DNA from: JABMQB01 sp963678235
Lineage (GTDB): Bacteria; Bacteroidota; Bacteroidia; Bacteroidales; Prolixibacteraceae
NCBI GenBank assembly: GCA_963678235.1
Contig: OY782766.1
Coordinates: 4,216,001-4,280,000, forward strand
DNA: 64,000 nt
Direction of reading: 5' to 3'
This document shows positions 17,825-26,747 of the stretch, piece by piece. The position numbers and the translations under genes are program-made. Each line of letters begins with the position of its first letter. Within the stretch, counting starts at the first letter, position 1. The notes under the pieces were generated by a model. It saw only the letters and a program-made list of their open reading frames with translations. It did no database searches and had not been told where the DNA came from.

Positions 17825-18566
17825 AAAGGTTTTACATAGCATTTTATGGTTGGTGTTGGCTGTATTCTTTATAGTTACCCTGGCTTTCACTTCTATGGAA
17901 TGGAAAGATATTATGTGCTCTGAAATAAATATATTATACGATGGCGAACAGGTTATTTCTATTGATAAAGACGAAGTTCTAAAACTGGCAAACAATGCAG
18001 ATGCTAAAATTTTGGAAAAGAAACTGTATCAAATAAATACCGAAGTTATTGAAGAACAAGTGGAGAAACACCTGACCATTGAAAATGCCGAAGTATATAA
18101 AACCGTGTCAAAAGATACAGGTGACTATAAAGGCATACTTGCAATAAAAATAAAACACAGGGAACCAATATTGCGCGTAATAACCTCATCTGAAAGCTAC
18201 TATTTGGATGAAGAAGGAGAAAAATTCCCTGTTTCAACAAAATATACGGCAAACGTTTTGGTTGCCAGCGGAACAATAACAGATAAGTTTGCAAAAGAAT
18301 CGTTGTTGCCTTTTGTGGAAGATTTAGAGCACAATGCATTTTGGAAAGCCCAAATTGAGCAGGTGTTTGTGTCATCTGAAGGTGAAGTTAGTTTAATCCC
18401 TTTGGTTGGGGATCATGTGATTGAGATGGGTGATTTAACAAACTATCGCGAAAAGCTTTTAAACCTGAAAGCTTTTTATGAGCAGGTATTGGTCCAGGGG
18501 AAATGGAATGTTTATAAACAAATAAGCCTTAAATATAAAAACCAGGTAATCGGTACTAAACGATAA
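17817..18566 (+). CDS. ftsQ: FtsQ (DivIB) division protein
   Basis: 249-aa bitopic membrane protein in the ftsQ position between murC and ftsA. Seen: a short basic cytoplasmic start, one transmembrane helix (WLVLAVFFIVTLAFTSM), then a POTRA-like stretch (INILYDGEQVISIDKDEVL) and a beta domain with IKHREPILRVITSSESYYLDEEGEKFP, which fits the conserved FtsQ REPxA-like and YLDxxG patterns. FtsQ links FtsA/FtsZ-side proteins to FtsL/FtsB. The ORF overlaps murC by eight bases and precedes ftsA by 4 bp. Confidence 0.9.
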   Translation: MIKKVLHSILWLVLAVFFIVTLAFTSMEWKDIMCSEINILYDGEQVISIDKDEVLKLANNADAKILEKKLYQINTEVIEEQVEKHLTIENAEVYKTVSKDTGDYKGILAIKIKHREPILRVITSSESYYLDEEGEKFPVSTKYTANVLVASGTITDKFAKESLLPFVEDLEHNAFWKAQIEQVFVSSEGEVSLIPLVGDHVIEMGDLTNYREKLLNLKAFYEQVLVQGKWNVYKQISLKYKNQVIGTKR

Positions 18567-18570
18567 AAAT

Positions 18571-19872
18571 ATGGCTACAAAACAAAATATGGTCGCTGTT
18601 GTAGATATTGGAAGTACAAAAATTATTGCACTTGCAGGAACTAGAACCGAGAACAATAAAATTAATGTACTCGCATGTTCTAAAGTTGCTTCGAGAGGGA
18701 TTAAACGAGGGGTTGTCTTAAATATTGAAGAAACTATCACCGTTTTAAATGAAGCAATAAATGCCATTGAGGATCAACTGGATACTGAAATATCGGAAAT
18801 AAATGTTGCCATTGCCGGTCATTTGCTTAAAACCATCGAGTACAAAGGGTATCGGTATACATCGGCTGATGGGATTGTAACCCAGGAAGATATTAATGAG
18901 TTGTATGAAGAAGTGATAAATCGGCAATCGGCGAATGGGGATCGGGTTTACCATGTTATTCCTCAGGAATATATCATTGATGACGAGCCGGGAATCAGCA
19001 GTCCGGTTGGTTGCGCAGCCAATAAGATTGACGCAGTTTACCATCTTTTATCGGCTCCCGAATCGTATCAAAAAAATGTGGAAATTGCATTAAATAAAAT
19101 CAACATTGATCTTGGTAAAGTTATGTTTTCGCCTTTGGTAACCTCAGAAGCAGTACTTACCGATGACGAAAAGGAAGCCGGGGTTGTATTGGTAGATATT
19201 GGTGGGGGTATAACCAAAACCGCAATTTATTTTGAAGGTGTCTTGTGCCATTGTTCAGTTGTTCCGTTTGGCGGGAATGTCATTACAAAAGACATTAAAG
19301 AAGGGTGTTCCATTCTTTACAGATGGGCAGAACAATTGAAAGTAAAATATGGAAAGGCCATGGGCGATTTTGCCGAAGCCGAAAAGGTAGTTACCATTCC
19401 TGCATACAATGGTTGGGAACCCAAAGAAATATCCTTTAAAAGTCTGGCATTTATTATCCAGGCGCGGTTGGAGGAAATTATCGATAGCTTTTATTATCAA
19501 ATTGAAAACTCGGGATATTTAGATAAACTTGGTGCAGGAATTGTGTTGACCGGGGGAACATCGAAGCTCTCAAACATTGATCAGTTAGTAAGATACCGTA
19601 CCGGGATGGATGCCCGCATTGGATTTCCGGTTATTGGCATCGAATCAAATTTTAAAGAACTCAACCAACCGGAATATTACACGGCATTGGGATTATTAAA
19701 AGTATCCTTAAACAATCGCGATTATTCAACCGAATCGAAGGAAAAGACTAGGAAGAAAAAAGAAAAAGAAACAGAAAAGAAATCTACTGGTGGCTTTTTC
19801 AGGGCCCGGATTGAAAAAATGTCCCAGCAAATAACCATGATTTTTGACGAAGATGATTTAGAATTAAATTAA
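18571..19872 (+). CDS. ftsA: FtsA, actin-like membrane anchor of FtsZ
   Basis: 433-aa actin-family ATPase that tethers FtsZ filaments to the membrane and recruits later division proteins. Seen: phosphate-1 motif VVDIGSTKIIALAG at the N terminus, domain 1C after it, VVLVDIGGGITKTAIYFEG (phosphate-2) near residue 207, GIVLTGGTSKLSNID (adenosine motif) near residue 325, then a basic linker. It ends in GGFFRARIEKMSQQITMIFDED, a plausible amphipathic membrane-targeting helix. It lies directly before two ftsZ genes, and only the second of them keeps the standard FtsA-binding peptide. Confidence 0.96.
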   Translation: MATKQNMVAVVDIGSTKIIALAGTRTENNKINVLACSKVASRGIKRGVVLNIEETITVLNEAINAIEDQLDTEISEINVAIAGHLLKTIEYKGYRYTSADGIVTQEDINELYEEVINRQSANGDRVYHVIPQEYIIDDEPGISSPVGCAANKIDAVYHLLSAPESYQKNVEIALNKINIDLGKVMFSPLVTSEAVLTDDEKEAGVVLVDIGGGITKTAIYFEGVLCHCSVVPFGGNVITKDIKEGCSILYRWAEQLKVKYGKAMGDFAEAEKVVTIPAYNGWEPKEISFKSLAFIIQARLEEIIDSFYYQIENSGYLDKLGAGIVLTGGTSKLSNIDQLVRYRTGMDARIGFPVIGIESNFKELNQPEYYTALGLLKVSLNNRDYSTESKEKTRKKKEKETEKKSTGGFFRARIEKMSQQITMIFDEDDLELN

Positions 19873-19882
19873 AACTGAAGAT

Positions 19883-21181
19883 ATGGCTGAAGAAATTTTA
19901 AACTTTGGAATACCAAACACTTCTACTAACATTATTAAAGTATTGGGAGTTGGTGGAGGAGGTTGTAATGCTGTCAGTTATATGTATGAAGAAGGAATCA
20001 GGGGAGTTGATTATATCTTGTGCAATACCGATGCCCAGGCCATGGAAAACAGCCCGGTTCCCGTGAAAATCCAATTGGGTGCTACACTAACCGAAGGGCG
20101 GGGTGCAGGAAATAATCCGGAAAGAGGCGAAGAAGCAGCAAGGGAAAACTTTGAAGACATAAAAAATGTGTTGAAAGAAAGCACAAAAATGCTTTTTATC
20201 ACGGCTGGAATGGGGGGTGGAACAGGTACTGGTGCTGCTCCTGTTATTGCTGAACTTGCAAAACAACTGGATATTTTAACGATTGCCGTGGTCACAATTC
20301 CATCTCCTGCTGAAGGTAAAAAACGATTTGGACAGGCAATTGAAGGCATCAAAAAGTTACGCGAAAACGTGGATAGTATGCTGGTTATCAGTAATCAAAA
20401 GTTGCGGAGCATTTATGGCGACCTTCCGGCAAGGGAAGCTTTTAAAAAGGCCGACAATATTGTTACCACCGCTGTTAAAGGCGTTGCCGAAATTATTACC
20501 GTGCATGGAAATATAAATATTGATTACACTGATGTGCACACCGTAATGGCCAATAGCAAAGTGTTTATTATGGGAACTGGTTATGCCAGTGGAGAAAACC
20601 GTGCAATGACGGCTGTGGAAAGGGCTCTGGAATCACCACTTTTGGACAGCAACGATATTTACGGAACTAAAAATATTTTATTAAATATTATATCAGGAAA
20701 AGAAGAAATTACCATTGGTGAAATTGGTGAAATTATTGAATTGTTACAGGATCAGGCTGGTCAGGAAGCAGATATTATTTGGGGTAATGGTTACGACGAA
20801 TCGCTTGGCGATGATGTGTGCGTAACAATATTGGCAACAGGTTTCGAGACTGACCCAAATGAGTTGATGCAAAAGAAAAAGCCAAAAGAGAAATTTGAAC
20901 TAAGCGATAAAGAGCCAGATATTAATTATATGGATGAAGATCCTATGGATGATGAAGGTCAAGATTCATTGGAAATTGATCCTAAAGAAGAAGAGGAAGA
21001 AGTTCTTCAGATGGAAATGACGCAACCTGAAAGAAAGAAAAAGAAAAAAGCAAATAAAAAACAAGTTGCGCAAGCCGATTCGCAAAAGGTACCAATTGAT
21101 AATTGGTTCAACAGGCAATTCTCCCGGTTTTTTGATGGAGATGACCAATCGTTAGAGGATGAAGATACGTCTGAAAATTAA
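19883..21181 (+). CDS. ftsZ: FtsZ paralogue 1, with atypical C terminus
   Basis: 432-aa tubulin-like GTPase. GTPase features are intact: GVGGGGCNAV at the N terminus, GMGGGTGTGAAP (tubulin signature) near residue 115, and the T7-loop NIDYTD that supplies the catalytic Asp, so it should polymerise. It differs from a standard FtsZ in three ways. The strand after the signature reads TIPSPAEGKKR instead of the usual TxPFxxEGxxR. The linker is very acidic. The canonical C-terminal peptide is absent; instead residues 405-417 (IDNWFNRQFSRFF) look like an amphipathic helix before an acidic end. It is followed, 53 bp on, by a second, canonical ftsZ. It could be a division modulator or a second ring protein. 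Confidence 0.93.
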   Translation: MAEEILNFGIPNTSTNIIKVLGVGGGGCNAVSYMYEEGIRGVDYILCNTDAQAMENSPVPVKIQLGATLTEGRGAGNNPERGEEAARENFEDIKNVLKESTKMLFITAGMGGGTGTGAAPVIAELAKQLDILTIAVVTIPSPAEGKKRFGQAIEGIKKLRENVDSMLVISNQKLRSIYGDLPAREAFKKADNIVTTAVKGVAEIITVHGNINIDYTDVHTVMANSKVFIMGTGYASGENRAMTAVERALESPLLDSNDIYGTKNILLNIISGKEEITIGEIGEIIELLQDQAGQEADIIWGNGYDESLGDDVCVTILATGFETDPNELMQKKKPKEKFELSDKEPDINYMDEDPMDDEGQDSLEIDPKEEEEEVLQMEMTQPERKKKKKANKKQVAQADSQKVPIDNWFNRQFSRFFDGDDQSLEDEDTSEN

Positions 21182-21234
21182 TATAGTTTTCAGAAATTAG
21201 ATGAGAAAAAGATAACAATTTGAATGTAAAAGAT

Positions 21235-22644
21235 ATGGCTTCAGAGGTAGTAAATTTTCAAATGGAAGGAAAAGACGGTCAATTTATTAAAGTAATTGGC
21301 GTTGGAGGTGGAGGTGGAAATGCAGTTAATCACATGTACACCCAGGGTATTAGGGATGTTGACTTTATTGTGTGCAATACAGATGCACAAGCTTTGGAAG
21401 CCAGTCCCGTGCCGCGCAAACTGCAGTTGGGTGCGTCGCTCACTGAAGGACGAGGAGCGGGCAATAAACCTGAAGTGGGAAAAGAGGCTGCCGTTGAAAA
21501 TATTGAAGATGTTAAAAGCATGCTTCATTCCGATACGAAAATGGTTTTTATTACTGCCGGAATGGGTGGGGGAACAGGTACAGGAGCTGCTCCGGTAATT
21601 GCCGATGCCTGCCATCAAATGGGGCTTTTGACGGTTGGAATAGTGACTATCCCATTTCGAAATGAGGGACGGCGAAGAATAAAACAGGCAATTGAAGGAA
21701 TATCACAACTGGAAGGGCATGTAGATTCGTTACTTGTGATTAATAACGAGCGCATTCGCGAAATGTATGGCGACTTTCCAATTTCTGAAGCTTTTGCAAA
21801 AGCCGATAACGTGTTAACCACTGCTGCGAAAGGAATTGCTGAGATTATTACCGTTCCGGGTTATATCAATGTTGATTTTGCAGATGTGGAAACAGTTATG
21901 CGGTCAAGCGGAGTGGCTTTAATGGGAACTGGTGTTGCAGAAGGAGAGGGAAGGGCTTTAAGGGCTGTGGAAGAAGCGTTAATTTCACCTCTTTTGAACA
22001 ACAACGATATTACCGGGGCTAAAAATATTTTACTCAACGTAACATCCGGGGTGGATGAAATTACCATGGATGAAATTGGCGAGATAACTGATTTTGTGCA
22101 GGATAAAGCTGGCTTTGAAGCCGATCTTATTTGGGGAAATGGGATTGATGAGGAATTAGGGGATAAAATATCGGTTACCGTAATTGCTACCGGGTTTAGC
22201 ATGAGCAGTATTCCGGAAATGTTGCTGACTAAAAAGCCCGAAAAACAAGTACATTATTTGGAAGATGATTCGATTTTAAAACCAAATAAAAAGACGGTTC
22301 AGGAAGAAAAAGAGGTTGTAGAAAAACCTAAACAACGAACCTTTGAGTTTAACCTTAAACAGCAACAGGAACCAACAAGTGAGTTTGATTCGCTTTATCC
22401 TAAAACAAACAGGGAAAGGGAAAAAGGAAAGGAAAGCAGCCGTTTGAAGGTGGATTTTTCTGAGTATTCAGATGAAGCTGTTGATGAATTGGAAAACGTA
22501 CCTGCTTACTTAAGAAAGCAGGGCAAAAAAAAAATAAATCCGAATGAGAATGCCGAACGTTCTTCTATTTCTGTTTCAAAAGATAGGTACGGGAATATTA
22601 ATTTTGGATCGAACAATAGTTATTTACACGATAATATAGATTAA
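21235..22644 (+). CDS. ftsZ: FtsZ paralogue 2, canonical
   Basis: 469-aa tubulin-like GTPase forming the Z ring. Seen: GVGGGGGNAVNHM near the N terminus, GMGGGTGTGAAP signature, IPFRNEGRRR, T7-loop NVDFAD, a long charged linker, then VPAYLRKQ (22498-22521), the conserved C-terminal peptide that binds FtsA, followed by an extension ending NSYLHDNID, typical of Bacteroidota FtsZ. An in-frame TTG at 21220 would add five residues; ATG 21235 is chosen because MASEVVNF aligns with MAEEILNF of the neighbouring paralogue. The two FtsZ proteins are clearly homologous over the GTPase core, so this is an old duplication. Confidence 0.95.
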   Translation: MASEVVNFQMEGKDGQFIKVIGVGGGGGNAVNHMYTQGIRDVDFIVCNTDAQALEASPVPRKLQLGASLTEGRGAGNKPEVGKEAAVENIEDVKSMLHSDTKMVFITAGMGGGTGTGAAPVIADACHQMGLLTVGIVTIPFRNEGRRRIKQAIEGISQLEGHVDSLLVINNERIREMYGDFPISEAFAKADNVLTTAAKGIAEIITVPGYINVDFADVETVMRSSGVALMGTGVAEGEGRALRAVEEALISPLLNNNDITGAKNILLNVTSGVDEITMDEIGEITDFVQDKAGFEADLIWGNGIDEELGDKISVTVIATGFSMSSIPEMLLTKKPEKQVHYLEDDSILKPNKKTVQEEKEVVEKPKQRTFEFNLKQQQEPTSEFDSLYPKTNREREKGKESSRLKVDFSEYSDEAVDELENVPAYLRKQGKKKINPNENAERSSISVSKDRYGNINFGSNNSYLHDNID

Positions 22645-22654
22645 AAACAAGATT

Positions 22655-23104
22655 ATGGGTTTAGTTGAACAAATTAACGAGAATATTAAGGCTGCAATGA
22701 AGGCTCGTGAAAAGGTCAGGTTGGAAGCCTTAAGGAACATCAAAAAAGTAATCATCGAGGCAATTTCGGCAAAAGGTGCCGGATCGGAATTAACAGATGA
22801 CGAAGTATTAAAAATTATCCAGAAACTGGCAAAACAGGGCAATGAGTCTGCCGAAATGTACAAGTCTCAGGGACGTGATGACTTATATGCACAGGAACGT
22901 GACCAGGTTGAGGTTTTGGAAGAATTCCTGCCTGAAAAAATGAGCGATGAAGAACTCTCCACAAAGGTGAAAGAAATTATTGATCAGGTTGATGCCAGCT
23001 CAATGAAAGATATGGGAAAAGTAATGGGTATGGCATCTAAAATGTTGGCAGGCAAAGCCGATGGAAAAGATATTGCTGCAAAGGTTAAAGCTTTGCTGAT
23101 GTAG
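22655..23104 (+). CDS. GatB/YqeY domain protein
   Basis: 149-aa cytoplasmic protein of the YqeY family (PF09424), related to the tail domain of the GatB subunit of tRNA amidotransferase; its own role is not well defined. Seen: MKAREKVRLEALRNIKKVI, DDEVLKIIQKLAKQGNESAE, YKSQGRDDLYAQERDQVEVL, EEFLPEKMSDEEL, and the C-terminal GKVMGMASKMLAGKADGKDI, all family landmarks. It is the last gene of the dcw transcript, 10 bp after ftsZ, a conserved position in Bacteroidota, and is followed by a hairpin terminator. Confidence 0.94.
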   Translation: MGLVEQINENIKAAMKAREKVRLEALRNIKKVIIEAISAKGAGSELTDDEVLKIIQKLAKQGNESAEMYKSQGRDDLYAQERDQVEVLEEFLPEKMSDEELSTKVKEIIDQVDASSMKDMGKVMGMASKMLAGKADGKDIAAKVKALLM

Positions 23105-23130
23105 GTTAAATTAAACAAAAGTGTAGGAAA

Positions 23131-23170
23131 GGAAAAAGGCTGTTTGCATTTTGCGAACAGCCTTTCCTTA
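23131..23170. terminator. Bidirectional terminator at the end of the dcw cluster
   Basis: GGAAAAAGGCTGTT pairs with AACAGCCTTTCC around a short loop. The stem lies between the convergent yqeY and ppiD-like genes and has A/T flanks on both sides, so it can serve both. Confidence 0.75.
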
Positions 23171-23188
23171 TGTTATGTTATATTTTTA

Positions 23189-25312
23189 TTAATAGAATCG
23201 AGATCTGTTATCCTCAATTTCTGCAGCATTTTTTACTGCTTCATAAGCTGAGTAACTTGCTCTGTAACCAAGCGTTTGTGCTAAATTCTTTTTCTCTTGC
23301 TCAACATTCATTTCAGCATTTTCGATAACAGCAGTTACTTTAACTAAATATACACCATTGTTTCCTTTAACTGGTTTCGAAATCTGATCGGCACTCATGG
23401 TTGAAATAGTTCCAACCAGTGCTGGTTCGGCACCTGCATTTGGTACGGAGAATGAATTAAAGTTTATATTTTCGGCAGTTTGAATCGATGCGCCAAGTTC
23501 CTGTGCAATTACTGCGAAATCATCGTTTCCACTTAATACAGATTCCATTTTTTGAATCAATTGCTCACTTTTCTTTTCTTTGGCTACTGCCAATTCAACG
23601 CGCGATTTAACACTTTCAAACGGTGCAACTCCATCTTCTTTCGCTTCTACCAAGGCAGCAATTACATAATTATCACCAAGTTCGAAAATGGAAGATTCCC
23701 TAAAGTCAGTTAGCACATCCCCAACATCAGCCCTAAAGGCAGCCCTTACCAATTGACGAGGATTAACCAGGCCAATTACTTCACGGTCCTGCTCACGAAG
23801 GGTCGCAACACGTTTACTTAGGTTTTGAGCTTTCACTGCTTCTTCAAATTTCGCAAGGTTACGGCTTTCGCTTGCAAACTGACTCGCGTTAGCATAAGCT
23901 TTTTGAAAAGTTACATCGCTTGCATTTACCACCCTTACCAAATATGCAACTTTAACCTGTTTTGTTAAAGGGCTTCTTTCTGTTGGTTGAACAACGTGGA
24001 TTCCGTATTGCGAAATAACTACTGAAGTTTCGCCTTTTTTATTCTCAAATGCCGCATCGGCAAATGGTTTAGCCATTTGAGCGCGGGTAAACCATCCCAG
24101 ATCACCACCTTCAATGGCTGAACCAGTATCGGAAGAATATTCACGAGCAAGCGCAGCAAAGTCAGCACCATTATCAATCAAAGTTTTTAAACTATCTGCT
24201 AAAGCTTGTTTTGTTGCAATTTCTGCTTGTGTTTTAATTTCCAATAAAATGTGTCTTGCTTGCACTGAATCAGGCAACATTTCGATAGCGTGCACTTTGG
24301 CAAGTTTATAGGCACCGTCTTCAAAGTAGGGTCCGTAAACATCGTTAACGTTTGCCCCTTCGGAATAAATCCAAGTGGCTACTTCGCTGTTAAGTGCATC
24401 TTCCTTTACCCAAATGTCCTCAAAATTCTCATCTGAATTTGCATTGGTAAACTGAACGTTTTCTTCCGTAACAGTGAAGTCATTTTTTATTTCTTCAATC
24501 CATGCTTTTGCTGCCTGGTCATCTTGCTGAGAAGGAACTACAGGAAAAACAACGTATTCAATTTTCCTGGTTTTTTCTTCTTTATACGCTTCCGAATGAT
24601 CGTTGTAATATTTTTTTAAGTCCCTATCCGATATTTTAAGGGTACTGTCGGCAACAGAAGTATGTGGCAATGAAATAAAATCAAAACTCACCTGACGTGA
24701 ACTTTTGTTTATACTGTTTTGTGCCTCTTCGGTTGTAACATATAAACCTTGCCTTACCAGGTTATTGTATTTTGTTATAGCCCTATCATCTTCAATTTGT
24801 TTTTCCAAATAGTACCAGTAAGCTCTTTGGTCAGCAGCAACACCTGTCTCCAGGTTTTTCAGAAAACCAACAATTGCAGCACGGTTTACCTGTCCAGTAT
24901 TTGGGTCCCCAAAAATTTGACGGACAATCGGGTGGATATTATTCCCCTGAATTAGGTCGTAAAGTTCTTCACTACTCACATTAATTCCGAGCTCTTCATA
25001 AACCTCACCCATTAAAATTTCCTTGAGGTAGTTTTGCCAGGTGGTTTCCCTTGCCTGTACCCAGGTATTTTCATCTAATTGTGATTGTCTGCTGTTTTGC
25101 TTGTAAATCTCACCAAGTTCTTCCACTTTCTTTTGGAAATCAAGGTATTGAATAGATTCACCATTAATTTCAGCAATTTTATTCTGAGATTTTTGGAAAA
25201 GGGTGTTGCCCTGTTGCAACGCATCTCCTAAAATAAACGCAACTAATGCCAGTCCGATTACTATTGCAACCAGAATCCCGGCACGATTTCTAATATTTTG
25301 TAATGTAGCCAT
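23189..25312 (-). CDS. PpiD/SurA-like peptidyl-prolyl isomerase
   Basis: 707-aa membrane-anchored periplasmic folding factor. Seen: one N-terminal transmembrane helix (GILVAIVIGLALVAFILGD), a SurA/PpiD-type N-terminal chaperone region (IAEINGESIQYLDFQKKVEE), a parvulin domain at about residues 345-445 (QARHILLEIK, FAALAREYSSDTGSAIEGGDLGWF, VISQYGIHVVQ), a second degenerate region, and the end DNRSRFY. This is the architecture of PpiD. It probably assists outer-membrane or secreted protein folding. It heads toward the terminator shared with the dcw cluster and lies downstream of the lptC and CNNM/CorC genes, an arrangement common in Bacteroidia. Confidence 0.9.
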   Translation of the reverse strand: MATLQNIRNRAGILVAIVIGLALVAFILGDALQQGNTLFQKSQNKIAEINGESIQYLDFQKKVEELGEIYKQNSRQSQLDENTWVQARETTWQNYLKEILMGEVYEELGINVSSEELYDLIQGNNIHPIVRQIFGDPNTGQVNRAAIVGFLKNLETGVAADQRAYWYYLEKQIEDDRAITKYNNLVRQGLYVTTEEAQNSINKSSRQVSFDFISLPHTSVADSTLKISDRDLKKYYNDHSEAYKEEKTRKIEYVVFPVVPSQQDDQAAKAWIEEIKNDFTVTEENVQFTNANSDENFEDIWVKEDALNSEVATWIYSEGANVNDVYGPYFEDGAYKLAKVHAIEMLPDSVQARHILLEIKTQAEIATKQALADSLKTLIDNGADFAALAREYSSDTGSAIEGGDLGWFTRAQMAKPFADAAFENKKGETSVVISQYGIHVVQPTERSPLTKQVKVAYLVRVVNASDVTFQKAYANASQFASESRNLAKFEEAVKAQNLSKRVATLREQDREVIGLVNPRQLVRAAFRADVGDVLTDFRESSIFELGDNYVIAALVEAKEDGVAPFESVKSRVELAVAKEKKSEQLIQKMESVLSGNDDFAVIAQELGASIQTAENINFNSFSVPNAGAEPALVGTISTMSADQISKPVKGNNGVYLVKVTAVIENAEMNVEQEKKNLAQTLGYRASYSAYEAVKNAAEIEDNRSRFY

Positions 25313-25475
25313 TTATATTAAAATAATAATTCGCAAAGTTTACTTAAAATTTTCGAGCTACGAAGATAATAAAATTCAATATTATACCTAAGAAATATGT
25401 TTTTTTTAAAGTTTTTGCAGCAGATAAAAGCATTGCCTTTAGTTCTTTGAAGAAAATAGGCAGCTCAATGCCTTG

Positions 25476-26738
25476 CTATTCAATAACAGTGAGTTTTACC
25501 AATTCGATTTTAGTATTGCTGGCTTTCAGGATTTTAATTTTGAAACCGTCGATTTCAATCTCGGTATTTATTTTCGGAATACTTTCGTAATTAAACAGGA
25601 TAAAGCCCGCAAGGGTCTCGAAATCTTCAGTGTCGATAATTCCAAAACCATATTTTTCGTTGAGTAAATCAATCTCAATTCTCCCTGAAAAAATGAACTC
25701 GTTCTCTGAGATTTGTTTTTCGGTGGTATCGCTTGTGTCGTGTTCGTCTTCAATCTCCCCAAATATTTCTTCAAGGATGTCTTCGCTAGTTACCATTCCT
25801 GCAGTTCCTCCAAATTCGTCAACTACAATGGCTATGCTCCTGTGTTCTTTAAAAAATGTGCCCAATAATTTGTTTGCCGACATGGTTTCCGGAACAATTA
25901 AAACATTCTTGATGTGTGGTTTTAATTTTTCGGGATTATTAAAAATAATCGAAGAGTGAACGTATCCAACAATATTATCGATGTTTTCTTCATAGATGAG
26001 TATTCTTGAATACCCGGTGTCAATAAATTTTTGTTTTAGCTCGTCAATGCTGGCATTAATTTCCAAAGTTTCGATTTCGGTACGTGGGATCATAACTTCC
26101 CTTAATTTAACTTTTGAAAAATCGAGTGCATTCCGAAAAAGTTTTACCGATTGTTCCATATCCATTTCATGGATAATGCTTCCACTTTCCGATTTATTAA
26201 CAAAGTGGTCTAAATCAATACGGCTAAATACCGGATTCTCGTTTTCTTCGCGAAGATTGTTCTTTAAAAATCTTTTAAACAAGGTTTTTGTAAAACCTAT
26301 AGTTAGAGTGGTTACCGGATAAAAAAGGAAATAAAAGAATGCCAATGGAATCGTAAACACTTTTAATAATGAATTTGGGAATATTCGGAACAAGGTTTTT
26401 GGCAGGAATTCGGATAAGACTAATATTATTAAGGTTGAAATTATAGTTTGAATTAACAACACGAATGTGTCTGATTGCACATAAACCTCAATGCCCGGCT
26501 CGATTAACTTGGCGAATGCGATTCCATAAATTACCAGAGCAATATTGTTCCCAACAAGCATGGTTGCAATATATTGACCTGAATCTTTTGTTACCCAATG
26601 TAGTATTTTCGAACTGAAAGGCTCGGATTGTTTGTCAAGCTCAAGTTTTAATTTGTTCGCGGAAACAAATGCTATTTCCATCCCCGAAAAAAAGGCTGAA
26701 AGCACGATAGTCAATAAAATAATCACTACGAGATTCAT
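25476..26738 (-). CDS. CNNM/CorC-family membrane protein with CBS pair (GldE-like)
   Basis: 420-aa inner-membrane protein of the HlyC/CorC family. Seen: an N-terminal DUF21/CNNM domain with about four hydrophobic segments (LTIVLSAFFSGMEIAFVSAN, VGNNIALVIYGIAFAKL), a CBS pair from about residue 205 (REVMIPRTEIETLEINASID, IAIVVDEFGGTAGMVTSEDI), and a C-terminal transporter-associated CorC_HlyC domain (FEFSGRIEIDLLNE-like). CNNM proteins are linked to Mg2+ transport; the gliding protein GldE of Flavobacterium has the same architecture. It starts 9 bp after lptC, so it is in that operon. Gliding cannot be claimed, as no other gld gene is here. Confidence 0.88.
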   Translation of the reverse strand: MNLVVIILLTIVLSAFFSGMEIAFVSANKLKLELDKQSEPFSSKILHWVTKDSGQYIATMLVGNNIALVIYGIAFAKLIEPGIEVYVQSDTFVLLIQTIISTLIILVLSEFLPKTLFRIFPNSLLKVFTIPLAFFYFLFYPVTTLTIGFTKTLFKRFLKNNLREENENPVFSRIDLDHFVNKSESGSIIHEMDMEQSVKLFRNALDFSKVKLREVMIPRTEIETLEINASIDELKQKFIDTGYSRILIYEENIDNIVGYVHSSIIFNNPEKLKPHIKNVLIVPETMSANKLLGTFFKEHRSIAIVVDEFGGTAGMVTSEDILEEIFGEIEDEHDTSDTTEKQISENEFIFSGRIEIDLLNEKYGFGIIDTEDFETLAGFILFNYESIPKINTEIEIDGFKIKILKASNTKIELVKLTVIE

Positions 26739-26747
26739 TTGGCAAGA

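Noticed and set aside
20011..20352. Minus-strand 113-codon open frame inside the first ftsZ
   Set aside because: Same reason: complementary frame of a conserved gene, proline and serine rich, no homology recognised.
21241..21618. Minus-strand 125-codon open frame inside ftsZ
   Set aside because: It shadows a highly conserved GTPase coding region; its residues reflect the complement of the glycine-rich FtsZ loops.
25476..26738. Naming the CNNM/CorC gene gldE and inferring gliding motility
   Set aside because: The architecture is shared by non-gliding Bacteroidia and no other gld or spr gene is in the window.
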